NCBI RefSeq assembly: GCF_003722335.1
Contig: NZ_CP026100.1
Coordinates: forward strand, 2,454,001-2,518,000
Direction of reading: 5' to 3'
Length of the DNA stretch: 64,000 bases
DNA from: Caulobacter flavus
GTDB lineage: Bacteria; Pseudomonadota; Alphaproteobacteria; Caulobacterales; Caulobacteraceae
Below the pieces are notes generated by a model. The model did no database searches, was not told the origin of the DNA, and saw nothing but the letters and a program-made list of their open reading frames with translations. The position numbers and the translations under genes are program-made. Shown here piece by piece: positions 55,094-63,557 of the stretch. The first letter of the stretch is position 1; each line of letters opens with the position of its first letter.

Positions 55094-55711
55094 ATGTCCA
55101 AGCGCCATAGCGCCAAGTACAAGATCGATCGCCGTATGGGCGAGAACCTCTGGGGCCGGCCCAAGTCGCCGGTCAACCAGCGGTCCTACGGCCCCGGCCA
55201 GCACGGCCAACGCCGCAAGCAGAAGGTTTCGGACTTCGGCCTGCAGCTGCGCGCCAAGCAAAAGCTGAAGGGCTACTACGGTAACCTGACCGAGAAGCAA
55301 TTCTCGCGCACCTACGAGGAAGCCGCCCGCCGCAAGGGCAACACCTCGGAAAACCTGATCGCGCTGCTCGAGTCGCGTCTGGACGCCATCGTCTACCGCG
55401 CCAAGTTCGTGCCGACCGTGTTCGCCGCCCGCCAGTTCGTGAACCACGGCCACGTGACCGTGAACGGCAAGCGCGTGAACATCCCGTCGTACCGCTGCAA
55501 GCCGGGCGACGTGATCGCGGTCCGCGAAAAGTCGCGCAACATGGCTCTGGTGCTGGAAGCCGTCGCCTCGAACGAGCGTGACTTCGCCGAGTACGTCTCG
55601 GTCGACGCCAAGGGCCTGTCGGCCACCTTCGTCCGCGCTCCGGAACTCTCGGAAGTTCCGTACCCGGTGAAGATGGAACCGAACCTCGTCGTCGAATTCT
55701 ACGCCTCGTAA
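55094..55711 (+). CDS. rpsD: 30S ribosomal protein S4
   Basis: The 205-residue primary 16S rRNA-binding protein is of full family length. It has the N-terminal S4 domain (about 3-95: [14 protein letters not shown]) and the C-terminal S4 RNA-binding fold (about 95-160: [33 protein letters not shown]). Codon use is extremely biased, as for highly expressed genes. The upstream 148 bp contain only a small CCTCC/GGAGG hairpin. A strong intrinsic terminator follows. Confidence 0.98.
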   Translation: MSKRHSAKYKIDRRMGENLWGRPKSPVNQRSYGPGQHGQRRKQKVSDFGLQLRAKQKLKGYYGNLTEKQFSRTYEEAARRKGNTSENLIALLESRLDAIVYRAKFVPTVFAARQFVNHGHVTVNGKRVNIPSYRCKPGDVIAVREKSRNMALVLEAVASNERDFAEYVSVDAKGLSATFVRAPELSEVPYPVKMEPNLVVEFYAS

Positions 55712-55739
55712 GACGCGTAGAACTCGCAAGAGATCGGAA

Positions 55740-55771
55740 AAGGCCCCGGAGCGATCCGGGGCCTTTTTTGT
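55740..55771 (+). terminator. Rho-independent terminator of rpsD
   Basis: A perfect 11-bp stem (AAGGCCCCGGA/TCCGGGGCCTT) with a GCGA tetraloop is followed by a run of T (the pairing strand leads into TTTTTTG). It begins 28 bp after the rpsD stop. Confidence 0.93.
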
Positions 55772-55784
55772 TGGGCTCCGCATG

Positions 55785-55883
55785 CCCCTCCGGCCCTCCG
55801 GGCCACCTCCCCCAGAGGGTGAGGATCTGAAGCGCCAAGATGCTCTCCCTCTGGGGAAGCTGTCGCGAAGCGACTGAGGGGGC
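55785..55883. repeat. REP-like palindromic repeat, family 2 (two units head to head)
   Basis: The left unit (55785-55828) is the reverse complement of the right unit (55848-55883). Both have a CCCTCTGGGG core flanked by a second small hairpin; in the right unit this is GTCGC-GAA-GCGAC followed by GAGGGGG. The same unit occurs at 11871-11911. It lies just after the rpsD terminator. Confidence 0.7.
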
Positions 55884-56088
55884 TTGAAACCCGAAAAGCC
55901 CCTCCTATCTCCAATGAGCGGGCCGGGCCCCTCTGGCGCAGCGTCTTCACCTCCCCTCTGAAGGACGCGCGTGATGTCGGACCGCATCGGGTGTTCTCGA
56001 TGTCTGGGTCCGGGTGTCCCTCCCCCTCGTGCCGGATCCGACATCGGGAACCCCGTCTCCATTCTTGGACCAGGGACCCGAACGACCC
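55884..56088. other. Spacer without a recognised gene, contains a 9-bp inverted repeat
   Basis: The only structure seen is GATGTCGGA (55973-55981) with its exact complement TCCGACATC (56037-56045), 55 bp apart. No convincing start codon with ribosome binding site or coding bias was found before the zinc-ribbon gene. Confidence 0.4.
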
Positions 56089-56463
56089 ATGCCTCTCCTG
56101 ATGTGCCCCAACTGCGACGGCTCCATGCAGGCCGTGCAGCGCGCCGGCGTCGAGTTCGACATGTGCCCCAAGTGCCGGGGCGTGTGGCTCGATCGCGGCG
56201 AACTCGAAAAGCTGATGGCGATGGAGCGCGAGGAGGCCCAGGTCTCCGCGGCGCCTTCCGGACCCTCGCCCTTCGGCCGGCCGCAGCCGGCCCCCGACAC
56301 GCGTTATGGCGAGCAGCGCTCCGAGCCGCGCCGCTACGACGACAACTGGCGCGGCGATCACAAGCGCCACGACGACCGCAAGCACTACGACCGAGACGAC
56401 GACTATCGCCGCCACGGCCACCACAAGAAGAAGCGCTTCGATCTCTTCGACATCTTCGACTGA
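56089..56463 (+). CDS. TFIIB-type zinc-ribbon protein with charged tail
   Basis: The 124-residue protein has two CxxC knuckles (LMCPNCDG and [19 protein letters not shown]), the zf-TFIIB domain whose WLDxGEL ending is diagnostic. After a Pro/Ser linker the tail (about 75-124) is rich in Arg, Asp, His and Tyr and ends in [12 protein letters not shown]. Members are small cytoplasmic zinc proteins of unknown function. It is followed 17 bp later by htpX, so the pair is likely an operon. Confidence 0.85.
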   Translation: MPLLMCPNCDGSMQAVQRAGVEFDMCPKCRGVWLDRGELEKLMAMEREEAQVSAAPSGPSPFGRPQPAPDTRYGEQRSEPRRYDDNWRGDHKRHDDRKHYDRDDDYRRHGHHKKKRFDLFDIFD

Positions 56464-56480
56464 TCCCGCGCAAGAGGACC

Positions 56481-57413
56481 ATGAACCACTTCAAGACCTT
56501 CGCCCTGCTGACCGGCCTGACGGCCCTGTTCGTCGGGGCCGGCTACATGATCGGCGGCCCCACCGGCATGCTGATCGCCTTCGTGCTGGCCGCCGGCATG
56601 AACCTGTTCTCGTACTGGAACGCCGACAAGATCGTGCTGCGGGCCTACGGCGCGGTCGAGGTCGACGAGAACCATCCCGAGCCGCTGGTGCGAAACTACG
56701 CCCGCGACGTGCGCGACCTGGCCGACCGCGCCGGCCTGCCCATGCCGCGCGTCTGCATCATCGAAAGCGACCAGCCCAACGCCTTCGCCACGGGCCGCAA
56801 CCCGCAGAACGCGGCCGTCGCCGCCACCACGGGCCTGCTGGCCATGCTCGACCGTGACGAGATCCGCGGCGTCATGGCCCACGAGCTGGCCCACGTGAAG
56901 AACCGCGACACCCTGACCATGACCGTGACGGCGACCATCGCCGGCGCGATCTCGGCCCTGGCCAACTTCGCCTTCTTCTTCGGCGGCTCGCGCGAGAACG
57001 ACGAGCGTCCGGGCGGGATCATCGGGGCCGTCGCCCTGGCGATCCTGGCCCCCATCGCCGCCATGCTGGTGCAGATGGCCATCAGCCGCTCGCGCGAGTA
57101 CGAGGCCGACCGGGTGGGCGCGCAGATCGCCGGCGACAACCGCGGCCTGGCCCGCGCGCTGGAGAAGATCGACGCCTATGCGCGCGGCGGGGTGGTCAAC
57201 CACGAGGCCGAGCGCAATCCGGCCACGGCCCACATGTTCATCATCAACCCGCTGGCCGGCCGGGGCGCCGACAACCTGTTCTCGACCCACCCGGCCACCC
57301 ACAACCGGATCGAGGCCCTGATGAAGCTGGCGATCGGCCAGGGGACGCGCCAGCGGCTTGGAACCGCCGTCCCGACCAGCGGCCCCAGCCGCCAGCCGGG
57401 GCCGTGGAGCTAG
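56481..57413 (+). CDS. htpX: Membrane zinc metalloprotease HtpX
   Basis: The 310-residue M48-family protease degrades misfolded inner-membrane proteins. Two N-terminal helices (about 5-45) precede the catalytic HELAH motif ([12 protein letters not shown], near residue 135). Two more helices (about 150-205) are followed by the third zinc ligand Glu in [11 protein letters not shown]. The NAFATGR block and the FSTHPAT ending match HtpX. ATG 56481 has AGAGG closely upstream. It follows the zinc-ribbon gene and is followed by an intrinsic terminator. Confidence 0.95.
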   Translation: MNHFKTFALLTGLTALFVGAGYMIGGPTGMLIAFVLAAGMNLFSYWNADKIVLRAYGAVEVDENHPEPLVRNYARDVRDLADRAGLPMPRVCIIESDQPNAFATGRNPQNAAVAATTGLLAMLDRDEIRGVMAHELAHVKNRDTLTMTVTATIAGAISALANFAFFFGGSRENDERPGGIIGAVALAILAPIAAMLVQMAISRSREYEADRVGAQIAGDNRGLARALEKIDAYARGGVVNHEAERNPATAHMFIINPLAGRGADNLFSTHPATHNRIEALMKLAIGQGTRQRLGTAVPTSGPSRQPGPWS

Positions 57414-57423
57414 AAACGAGAAG

Positions 57424-57457
57424 GGCGGCGGGGATGGCCCCGCCGCCTTTTTTCTTT
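57424..57457 (+). terminator. Rho-independent terminator of htpX
   Basis: A perfect 10-bp stem (GGCGGCGGGG at 57424-57433, CCCCGCCGCC at 57438-57447, loop ATGG) is followed by TTTTTTCTTT. It starts 10 bp after the htpX stop and lies just beyond the antiporter stop on the other strand. Confidence 0.92.
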
Positions 57458-57460
57458 CCC

Positions 57461-58765
57461 CTACCGCGCCGTCGCCGGGGCGCCGCGCACGGGTTCCTCG
57501 TCATCCTCGTTCAGCGCGCCCAGTTCGCCGCTCAGCCGCGCCTTGCGGCCATAGACGATCTCGAACAGCGGGCTGGCCATCAGGGTGGTGACGATGGCCA
57601 TGACCACCAGCATCGAGAACAGCGCCGGGCCGATGATGCCCTTCTGCAGGCCGATGTTGATGATGATCAGCTCCATCAGGCCGCGGGCGTTCATCAGCGC
57701 GCCGATGCCCATGGCCGTGGCGTTGTCCTGGCCGGTGAGGCGGGCGGCGGCCCAGCAGGCCAGGCCCTTGGCGGCGATCGAGCCGGCCAGGATCACCAGG
57801 GCGATGCCAGCCAGGGCCCAGCTGTTGACCATGGTCAGCTGGGTGTTGAGACCCGAGAAGGTGAAGAACATGGGCACCAGCAGCGCCAGGGCGAAGGGCT
57901 CCAGCTGCTTCTTCAGCTCGCGGGTCAAGAGGCCGCGCGGCATGGCCGCGCCCAGGATGAAGCCGCCGAACACCGAGTGCAGGCCGGCCGCGTCCATGGC
58001 CCAGGCGCTGAGCATGAACAGCACCACGATCACGCCCAGCAGGGTGGGGGTGACCTTGCCTTCGCGCTCGGCCCAGCGGCCCAGCGGGGCCAGCAGCTTT
58101 GGACCCATGGTCAGCATGAACAGGGCGAACAGGCCGCCGCCGATGATCGCCTTCACGGCCACGGCCGCGCCGCCTCCCAGGCTGGCCAGCACGATGGCCA
58201 GCACCGTCCAGGCGCCGGCGTCGTCGATGGCGCCGGCGGACAGCGACAGCGAGCCCAGCGGGGTCCTGGTCAGGCCGCGCTCCTGGATGATCCGGGCCAG
58301 CACCGGGAAGGCGGTGATCGAGATCGCCGCGCCCATGAACAGCGTGGCCTGGAACGACTGCACGCCGGCGCCGAACAGGTTCAGGCTCATCAGCCACGGC
58401 GTCAGCAGGATCGCGACCAGGAACGGCGCGGTCATGCCCGACAGCGATACGGCCAGAGCGCTCTTGGCGTTGGCCTTGAAGTGGTCGCTACGGAAGCCGA
58501 CGCCGACCAGGAACATGTAGAGGCCCACGCCCAGCTGGGCGCCGACATAGAGGACCGACTTGGTCTCCTTGGGGAACAGCATGTGCTGGATGTCGGGGGC
58601 CAGCAGGCCCAGCAGCGACGGGCCCAGGATCACGCCGGCGATCATCTCGCCCACCACCTGGGGCTGGTCGAAGAAGCGCTTCACGACCCAGCCCATCGCG
58701 CGGCAGGCCGCGACGATCACCGCCATCTGCAGAAAGAAGGCTACGCTCAACTCAGCCGTCGTCAT
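57461..58765 (-). CDS. CPA2-type cation:proton antiporter
   Basis: The 434-residue membrane protein has about twelve to thirteen helices and Na+/H+ exchanger-domain features: GEMIAGVILGPSLLG in helix 2, the SAGAIDDAGAW stretch with the ion-binding Asp pair, and MNARGLMELII in a late helix. No TrkA or RCK domain is attached. It exchanges sodium or potassium for protons at the inner membrane. The ATG at 58765 has GGGGGG 7 nt upstream; the open frame to 58849 adds an unconserved arginine-rich leader. Confidence 0.9.
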   Translation of the reverse strand: MTTAELSVAFFLQMAVIVAACRAMGWVVKRFFDQPQVVGEMIAGVILGPSLLGLLAPDIQHMLFPKETKSVLYVGAQLGVGLYMFLVGVGFRSDHFKANAKSALAVSLSGMTAPFLVAILLTPWLMSLNLFGAGVQSFQATLFMGAAISITAFPVLARIIQERGLTRTPLGSLSLSAGAIDDAGAWTVLAIVLASLGGGAAVAVKAIIGGGLFALFMLTMGPKLLAPLGRWAEREGKVTPTLLGVIVVLFMLSAWAMDAAGLHSVFGGFILGAAMPRGLLTRELKKQLEPFALALLVPMFFTFSGLNTQLTMVNSWALAGIALVILAGSIAAKGLACWAAARLTGQDNATAMGIGALMNARGLMELIIINIGLQKGIIGPALFSMLVVMAIVTTLMASPLFEIVYGRKARLSGELGALNEDDEEPVRGAPATAR

Positions 58766-58921
58766 GCGGCCGTCCCCCCCGATACGCCGCGTGACGCGGT
58801 CGCGTTTCATCCCTGCGCCGACGCTAGCAACGATCCTTGGTCCGGACAACGTTGTCAGAATTGCATGTTACCGCTCCCTGTGGAGGCTGGGCGCAAAGCG
58901 TGTGTGTGGGGAGGCTCGACG

Positions 58922-60094
58922 ATGATCCGGAACCTGGCGGCGGCGTTCGCGACCCTGGCCCTTACGGCGGGCGCGGCGCCCTACGAGGTCGCGCCGGGCC
59001 TGTTCCGCGCGGGAGAGGCGGACCTGGGCCTGAAGGCCGCGCGGGGAACCGGGACCTTCACGGTCTTCGCGCCTACGGAAGGTTCCGACAAGTTCAGCAA
59101 CGGCGTGGTGCTGGCCGCCTTCAAGGGACGTCTCTACGCCCAGTGGCAGAGCTCGGCCCGCGACGAGGATTCGGCCGACACCTGGGTCGCCTACGCGGTC
59201 AGCGACGACGGACGGATCTGGACCCCGCCCAGGGCGCTGGCGCCGGCCGGGCAGGGCGGGCTGATGCGCTCCAGCGGCGGCTGGTGGACGGACGGCGAAA
59301 CCCTGGTCGCCTACGCCAACGTCTGGCCCGACGGCTTCCAGTCCGGGGCCGGCGGCTACGCCGAGTATCGCGCCAGCCGCGATGGGGTGAACTGGAGCGA
59401 CGCCCGGCGGGTCATGGGCGCCGACGGCCGGCCGGTCGAGGGCGTGATCGAACAGGATCCGCACCTGATCGACGGCCGGGTGATGACCGCCTTCCACCTG
59501 CGGCCGGGCATGATCGCCAAGCCGTTCTTCACCGACGACCCGCTCGGCGTCTCGGGCTGGACGCAGGGCCGGATGGAGAACCTGCCGCGCGACGTCTCGG
59601 GCGCGGCCGCAGCCCACGAGCGGCGCCTGAGCCGCGAGATCGAGCCCAGCCTGTTCCGTCGCGCCGACGGCTGCGCGGTGATGGTGTTCCGTGACGAGGA
59701 ACTGAGCTTTCGCCAACTGGCCTCGGAAAGCTGCGACCGGGGCGTCTCGTGGACGACGCCGGTCCTGACCGCCATGCCCGACGCCCGCGCCAAGCAGAGC
59801 GCCGGCAACCTGCCAGACGGAAGCGCCTACCTCGTCAACGCGCCCAACAGCGACCGGCCGCGCCTGCCGCTGGCGGTGACGCTGTCGGCGGACGGCCGCC
59901 TCTTCGACCGCAGCTTCCGCCTGCGCGGCCAGGGCGACCTGCAACCGCTGCGGTTTCCGGGCCAGTACAAGCGGCCAGGCTACCACTATCCCAAGAGCGT
60001 GGTCTGGAACGGCGCCTTGTGGGTCGGCTACGCGGCCAACAAGGAGGACGTGCAGGTCACCCGCGTCCCGCTATCGGCTCTCGGGACGCGCTGA
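58922..60094 (+). CDS. Exported sialidase-like (BNR-propeller) protein
   Basis: The 390-residue protein has a short signal peptide (about 1-18) and repeated beta-strand blocks containing SxDxGxxW-type Asp-box variants (VSDDGRIWTPP, SRDGVNWSD, CDRGVSWTTP). This indicates a six-bladed propeller as in sialidases. A catalytic Arg triad and Tyr/Glu pair of true sialidases cannot be confirmed by eye. It may hydrolyse or bind glycans, or simply be a propeller. ATG 58922 has GGAGG 7 nt upstream. The 156-bp upstream gap has no gene. Confidence 0.7.
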   Translation: MIRNLAAAFATLALTAGAAPYEVAPGLFRAGEADLGLKAARGTGTFTVFAPTEGSDKFSNGVVLAAFKGRLYAQWQSSARDEDSADTWVAYAVSDDGRIWTPPRALAPAGQGGLMRSSGGWWTDGETLVAYANVWPDGFQSGAGGYAEYRASRDGVNWSDARRVMGADGRPVEGVIEQDPHLIDGRVMTAFHLRPGMIAKPFFTDDPLGVSGWTQGRMENLPRDVSGAAAAHERRLSREIEPSLFRRADGCAVMVFRDEELSFRQLASESCDRGVSWTTPVLTAMPDARAKQSAGNLPDGSAYLVNAPNSDRPRLPLAVTLSADGRLFDRSFRLRGQGDLQPLRFPGQYKRPGYHYPKSVVWNGALWVGYAANKEDVQVTRVPLSALGTR

Positions 60095-60103
60095 CATCGG
60101 ACG

Positions 60104-60538
60104 CTAAGGCAGCCTCACCGCTGTCGGCGGCGGAAACTGATCGAGTTCCCAGGTCGACGAGCTGTTGTACGAGCCGCTCATATAGGGAGGCTGCACGTAC
60201 CACGGCGGCTCGTAGTCGTAGTCGAGACGCGGCATCCCGGTTCGGGTTGGCGGCAAGGGGGGCTCGTACACCCAGTCGACGCGCACCCCGCAGGCCCGGA
60301 AGTCGGAGGCGCTGTCGGCGCGGCAACGGAAGCCGTCGGCGGTCGCCTGGCAATCATTGACCCTGACGGCCGGCTTGAAGCAGGTTCCCTTGCGCTTGGC
60401 CCTGGCCTGGGCCTTGTCGGTGGCCAGGCGCATGGCCTCCTCGCGGGTGGGCGCCTTGGCCCAGTGCCAGCTCGAGGCGACCGCGCCGCCGGCCGCCAGC
60501 GACATCACCAGTCCGACCGCGATGATCCGCGCCTTCAT
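60104..60538 (-). CDS. Small exported Tyr/Pro-rich protein of unknown function
   Basis: The 144-residue protein has a signal peptide (1-22, ending GGAVAS). Four cysteines (GTCFKP, DCQATA, FRCRAD, RACGVR) are clustered at about 53-84 and could form two disulphides. A C-terminal tail is rich in Pro and Tyr (DYDYEPPWYVQPPY). No family is recognised. It converges with the sialidase-like gene. Confidence 0.7.
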   Translation of the reverse strand: MKARIIAVGLVMSLAAGGAVASSWHWAKAPTREEAMRLATDKAQARAKRKGTCFKPAVRVNDCQATADGFRCRADSASDFRACGVRVDWVYEPPLPPTRTGMPRLDYDYEPPWYVQPPYMSGSYNSSSTWELDQFPPPTAVRLP

Positions 60539-60634
60539 GTCGTGTCCTCCCTTGCCTGGACGGATTTCGACAGGAGAGTGAAGGGCGCGTCAACAACCTT
60601 CACGGATGTCGATGGGCAGGTTCCACCTTTGGGA

Positions 60635-61117
60635 TCATTTCACCAGCGGCGCGCGCGACGGGTCCTGGCGGACGATCTCGCGAATGCCGACCAGGGTGGT
60701 GAACGAGCGCACCCGCCGGTCGTCGTTCAGCACCTCGTTGGTGAAGGCCTCGTAGGCTTCCATGGTCGGCACGGTGACCAGCAGGACGAAGTCGGTGCTG
60801 CCGGTGACGTGCCAGGCGCTGAGCACTTCCTTGCGGGCGGCCACGCCGGCGGCGAAGGCGTTGTAGATCGCGCTGCCCTCGCGCTCCATCTGCACCAGCA
60901 CGTGCATGGTCAGGCCTGCGTTGAGGCGCGCCGGATCGACGATGGCGACGTCGGCGACGATCACGCCCTCCTTACGCAGCCGCCGCAGGCGACGCAGCAC
61001 GGCGCTCTCGGAAAGCCCGACCTTTTCGGCCAGGCTGCGGGCCGGTTCCAGGTTGTCGCGGCGGACCAGTTCCAGCAGGCGACGATCGAAGTTGTCGAGG
61101 GTGACGGATTTCGTCAT
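60635..61117 (-). CDS. Lrp/AsnC-family transcriptional regulator
   Basis: The 160-residue protein has an N-terminal AsnC helix-turn-helix (about 8-60: RSLAEKVGLSESAVLRRLRRLRKEG) and a C-terminal RAM effector/oligomerisation domain (about 70-150: HVTGSTDFVLLVTVPTMEAYEAF). Members sense amino acids. It is divergent from a RhtA-like exporter with 84 bp between starts, the usual arrangement when such a regulator controls an amino-acid exporter. Confidence 0.92.
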   Translation of the reverse strand: MTKSVTLDNFDRRLLELVRRDNLEPARSLAEKVGLSESAVLRRLRRLRKEGVIVADVAIVDPARLNAGLTMHVLVQMEREGSAIYNAFAAGVAARKEVLSAWHVTGSTDFVLLVTVPTMEAYEAFTNEVLNDDRRVRSFTTLVGIREIVRQDPSRAPLVK

Positions 61118-61201
61118 CTGGCTTGCTCATGTCGCCTGTTTTGGGCGGTATACGACGAATTTCGGCGAGAAGCGCCAGTCATCCGGGACTAGTTTGCCGT
61201 C

Positions 61202-62116
61202 ATGTCCGCCGCCGCCCTCCGTCGTCCCGCGCTAGACGCGCTGTTGCCCTATGCCGCCCTGTTCGGGGGCATGGTGACGCTGGCCGGCGGCACCTCCTTC
61301 GCCAAGACGCTATTCCCGGCCGTGGGCGCCCAGGGCGTGTCGGCCTATCGCGTCGGCTTCGCGGCCGTCCTGCTGCTGCTGCTGTGGCGGCCGTGGCGGT
61401 TCCGGCTGACCCGCCAGGACCTGCAGGGCGTGGCGTTCTACGGCGCGGCGACCGGGGTGATGAACCTCTGCTTCTACATGTCGCTGCGGACCATCCCGCT
61501 GGGCGTGGCCCTGGCCATCGAGTTCCTGGGGCCGCTGACCCTGTCGCTGCTGCACGCGCGCAAGGCCAGCCACTTCCTGTGCATCGGCCTGGCCGCCTTC
61601 GGCCTGCTCATGCTGCTGCCGCTGAAGATGGGCGCCGCGCCGCTCGACCCCGTCGGCGTCGGCTTCGCTCTGGCCGCGGCGGTCTGCTGGGCGCTTTACA
61701 TCGTCGCCGGCAAGCGCATCGGCCATCTGCATGGCGGTCGCTCGGTGGCCATGGGCATGAGCGTGGCGGCCCTGATCGTCGTGCCGTTCGGCGTCGCCTC
61801 GGCCGGCGCGGCCCTGCTCGACCCGCACCTGATGCTGCTGGGCCTGGTGGTGGCCGTCTGCTCCAGCGCCGTGCCCTATTCGCTGGAAATGGTCGCCCTC
61901 AAGCGCATCCCCAAGCGCACCTTCGGCGTCATGCTCAGCGCCGAACCGGCGATCGGCGCCATGGCCGGCCTGATCGTGCTGTCCGAGCACCTCTCGATGC
62001 AGCAATGGGCGGCCATCGCCTGCATCGTCGCCGCCTCGGCCGGCGCGATCCTGACCACCACGCCCGAGAACGTCGTGATCGAGGATCCCGAGGAACTCGA
62101 GCGGCCAGGGGCCTAG
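61202..62116 (+). CDS. EamA/DMT-family exporter, RhtA-like
   Basis: The 304-residue protein has ten membrane helices in two EamA repeats. The pattern resembles threonine/homoserine exporter RhtA (FYMSLRTIPLGVALAIEFLGPL in the first half and SLEMVALKRIPKRTFGVMLSAEPA in the second). It probably exports an amino acid or analogue under control of the divergent Lrp-type regulator. The C-terminus is a short acidic tail. Confidence 0.9.
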   Translation: MSAAALRRPALDALLPYAALFGGMVTLAGGTSFAKTLFPAVGAQGVSAYRVGFAAVLLLLLWRPWRFRLTRQDLQGVAFYGAATGVMNLCFYMSLRTIPLGVALAIEFLGPLTLSLLHARKASHFLCIGLAAFGLLMLLPLKMGAAPLDPVGVGFALAAAVCWALYIVAGKRIGHLHGGRSVAMGMSVAALIVVPFGVASAGAALLDPHLMLLGLVVAVCSSAVPYSLEMVALKRIPKRTFGVMLSAEPAIGAMAGLIVLSEHLSMQQWAAIACIVAASAGAILTTTPENVVIEDPEELERPGA

Positions 62117-62210
62117 GATGCGGAATAGTCGTATTTGTTGCGGTGGCTTGTCGATACCCGCTTGACGAGTGTCGTGGGCTGCGTTCGTCTTTCTTCGGGG
62201 GAGGCGCAGC

Positions 62211-62864
62211 ATGACATCCGCAGAGCCGATCGTTCGCCAGCTTAGCGAAACAGCGTCGCCTCCGGCCGCTTACGAGCCTGAGCGGGCCGCCGAAGCGTGG
62301 CGGCTGCGCCTGACGCCATTCATGATGGCCATGATCGTGCTCGGCAGCCTGTTCTTCGCCGGTGTCGGCGTCGCGCAGATGCAAAGCCTGGACAGGCAGT
62401 TGGGCCGAGCGGCCGTTCATGTCGTCCCTCCGCGTCCATCCGGCCTGCAACAGTCCGAGCAAGGCTATCGTCAGGACGTTGCGGCGGCTCTGGAGCAGAG
62501 CGTGGTCGCCCGCCGCTACGAGTTCGCCGTCGCGACGCTGCGGGTGCGTCTCTGGACTCGGATGCTCGGCTTCTCGGCAGGCATGGTGCTGGCCATGGTC
62601 GGAGCGGCGTTCGTCCTCGGCAGGCTTCAGGAAAGCCAGAGCCAGCTTTCGGCCCAGGGGGCGGCGCTCTCGGTATCGATGACCAGCGCGTCGCCGGGCC
62701 TGATCCTCGCCGTGCTGGGGGCTGGCCTCATGGCGCTGTCGATCGCCGTGGCGCCCAATGTCACCACGTCCGACGGCGCGATCTACTGGATGGAACCGGC
62801 GCCGGCGGACAGTGCGGAGCCGCCGGGCTCCTCCCTGCCGCCGCCAACGCCGCTCGGCCAATGA
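62211..62864 (+). CDS. Membrane protein of unknown function (gene 1 of a two-gene module)
   Basis: The 217-residue protein has a cytoplasmic N-terminus (1-35) and a helix at about 38-57. A loop of about 55 residues, a second helix (about 118-142) and a third (about 165-187) follow, then a proline/serine-rich tail. ATG 62211 has GGAGG 6 nt upstream. Its TGA overlaps the next start as ATGA. I recognise no domain. Codon use looks less strictly G/C-ending than in neighbours, but this was not measured. Confidence 0.6.
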   Translation: MTSAEPIVRQLSETASPPAAYEPERAAEAWRLRLTPFMMAMIVLGSLFFAGVGVAQMQSLDRQLGRAAVHVVPPRPSGLQQSEQGYRQDVAAALEQSVVARRYEFAVATLRVRLWTRMLGFSAGMVLAMVGAAFVLGRLQESQSQLSAQGAALSVSMTSASPGLILAVLGAGLMALSIAVAPNVTTSDGAIYWMEPAPADSAEPPGSSLPPPTPLGQ

Positions 62865-63553
62865 GCGGCGCTCGTCTTCTCCTGGGAGTGGCGCTCTGGG
62901 CCGGGTTTGCGACCGTTCATCCTGCCTGGGCGCAGGCGCCGGCCACCACGGCCGACGTCGCACGTTCAACGGCGCTCGACGCCTGGGCGGCAGGTCAATT
63001 CGCATTGTCCTACAAGCGAGCGACGAACGCGCTGGCGAGCTACGGATGGCATCTCGATACGGCCTATGTGCAAGCGACCAGCGCCTGTCGGATCCCTAAC
63101 GCCCGGGCGGTGGGCCATGACTTGCTCGCCGCTCTGCTGCGGCGACCGGCCAATCGTGGCGGTCCAAACGCCCGCCAGCGTGCGAACATCGCTCTGGAGT
63201 GGCAACTATGCGAGCCGCCGATCACGGCGACGGTCACCGCGGCCTACACGCGGCGTCCAGCGCGTTGGGTGGGCGTGACCGGGGCGCCTTACGACCCGGC
63301 CCCGCCCGCCTTCACCTTGTCGGCGGAGGCGTTGGCGGCCCAATCCGCCGCCGAGATCGCAAGCCTGTCGCCTCGCCTGGTCTCCGACGCCGATTTGCAG
63401 GCGCGCGCGCTGGCCGTCGGCGACACGGAGGAGCCTTTCCCGGATGGCGTCGACTGGGCCATTGACTGCTTCTCGGACTTGTCGCCGCAAGACGAAGCTC
63501 GTTTCTGCCCGGCGCCCCAGAACGTGAAGACGACCCTGCCGGTCGCCAACTAG
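62861..63553 (+). CDS. Secreted protein of unknown function (gene 2 of a two-gene module)
   Basis: The 230-residue protein has a signal peptide (about 1-25, ending AWAQA). The mature part begins with a helical segment (TALDAWAAGQFALSYKRATNAL) that resembles a tetratricopeptide or Sel1-like helix pair, then a C-terminal region with cysteines (SACRIP, LCEPPI, DCFSDL, FCPAPQ). It overlaps the upstream gene by four bases and so is translationally coupled. It stops 4 bp before the stop of the convergent serine hydrolase. Confidence 0.6.
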   Translation: MSGARLLLGVALWAGFATVHPAWAQAPATTADVARSTALDAWAAGQFALSYKRATNALASYGWHLDTAYVQATSACRIPNARAVGHDLLAALLRRPANRGGPNARQRANIALEWQLCEPPITATVTAAYTRRPARWVGVTGAPYDPAPPAFTLSAEALAAQSAAEIASLSPRLVSDADLQARALAVGDTEEPFPDGVDWAIDCFSDLSPQDEARFCPAPQNVKTTLPVAN

Positions 63554-63557
63554 CGGA

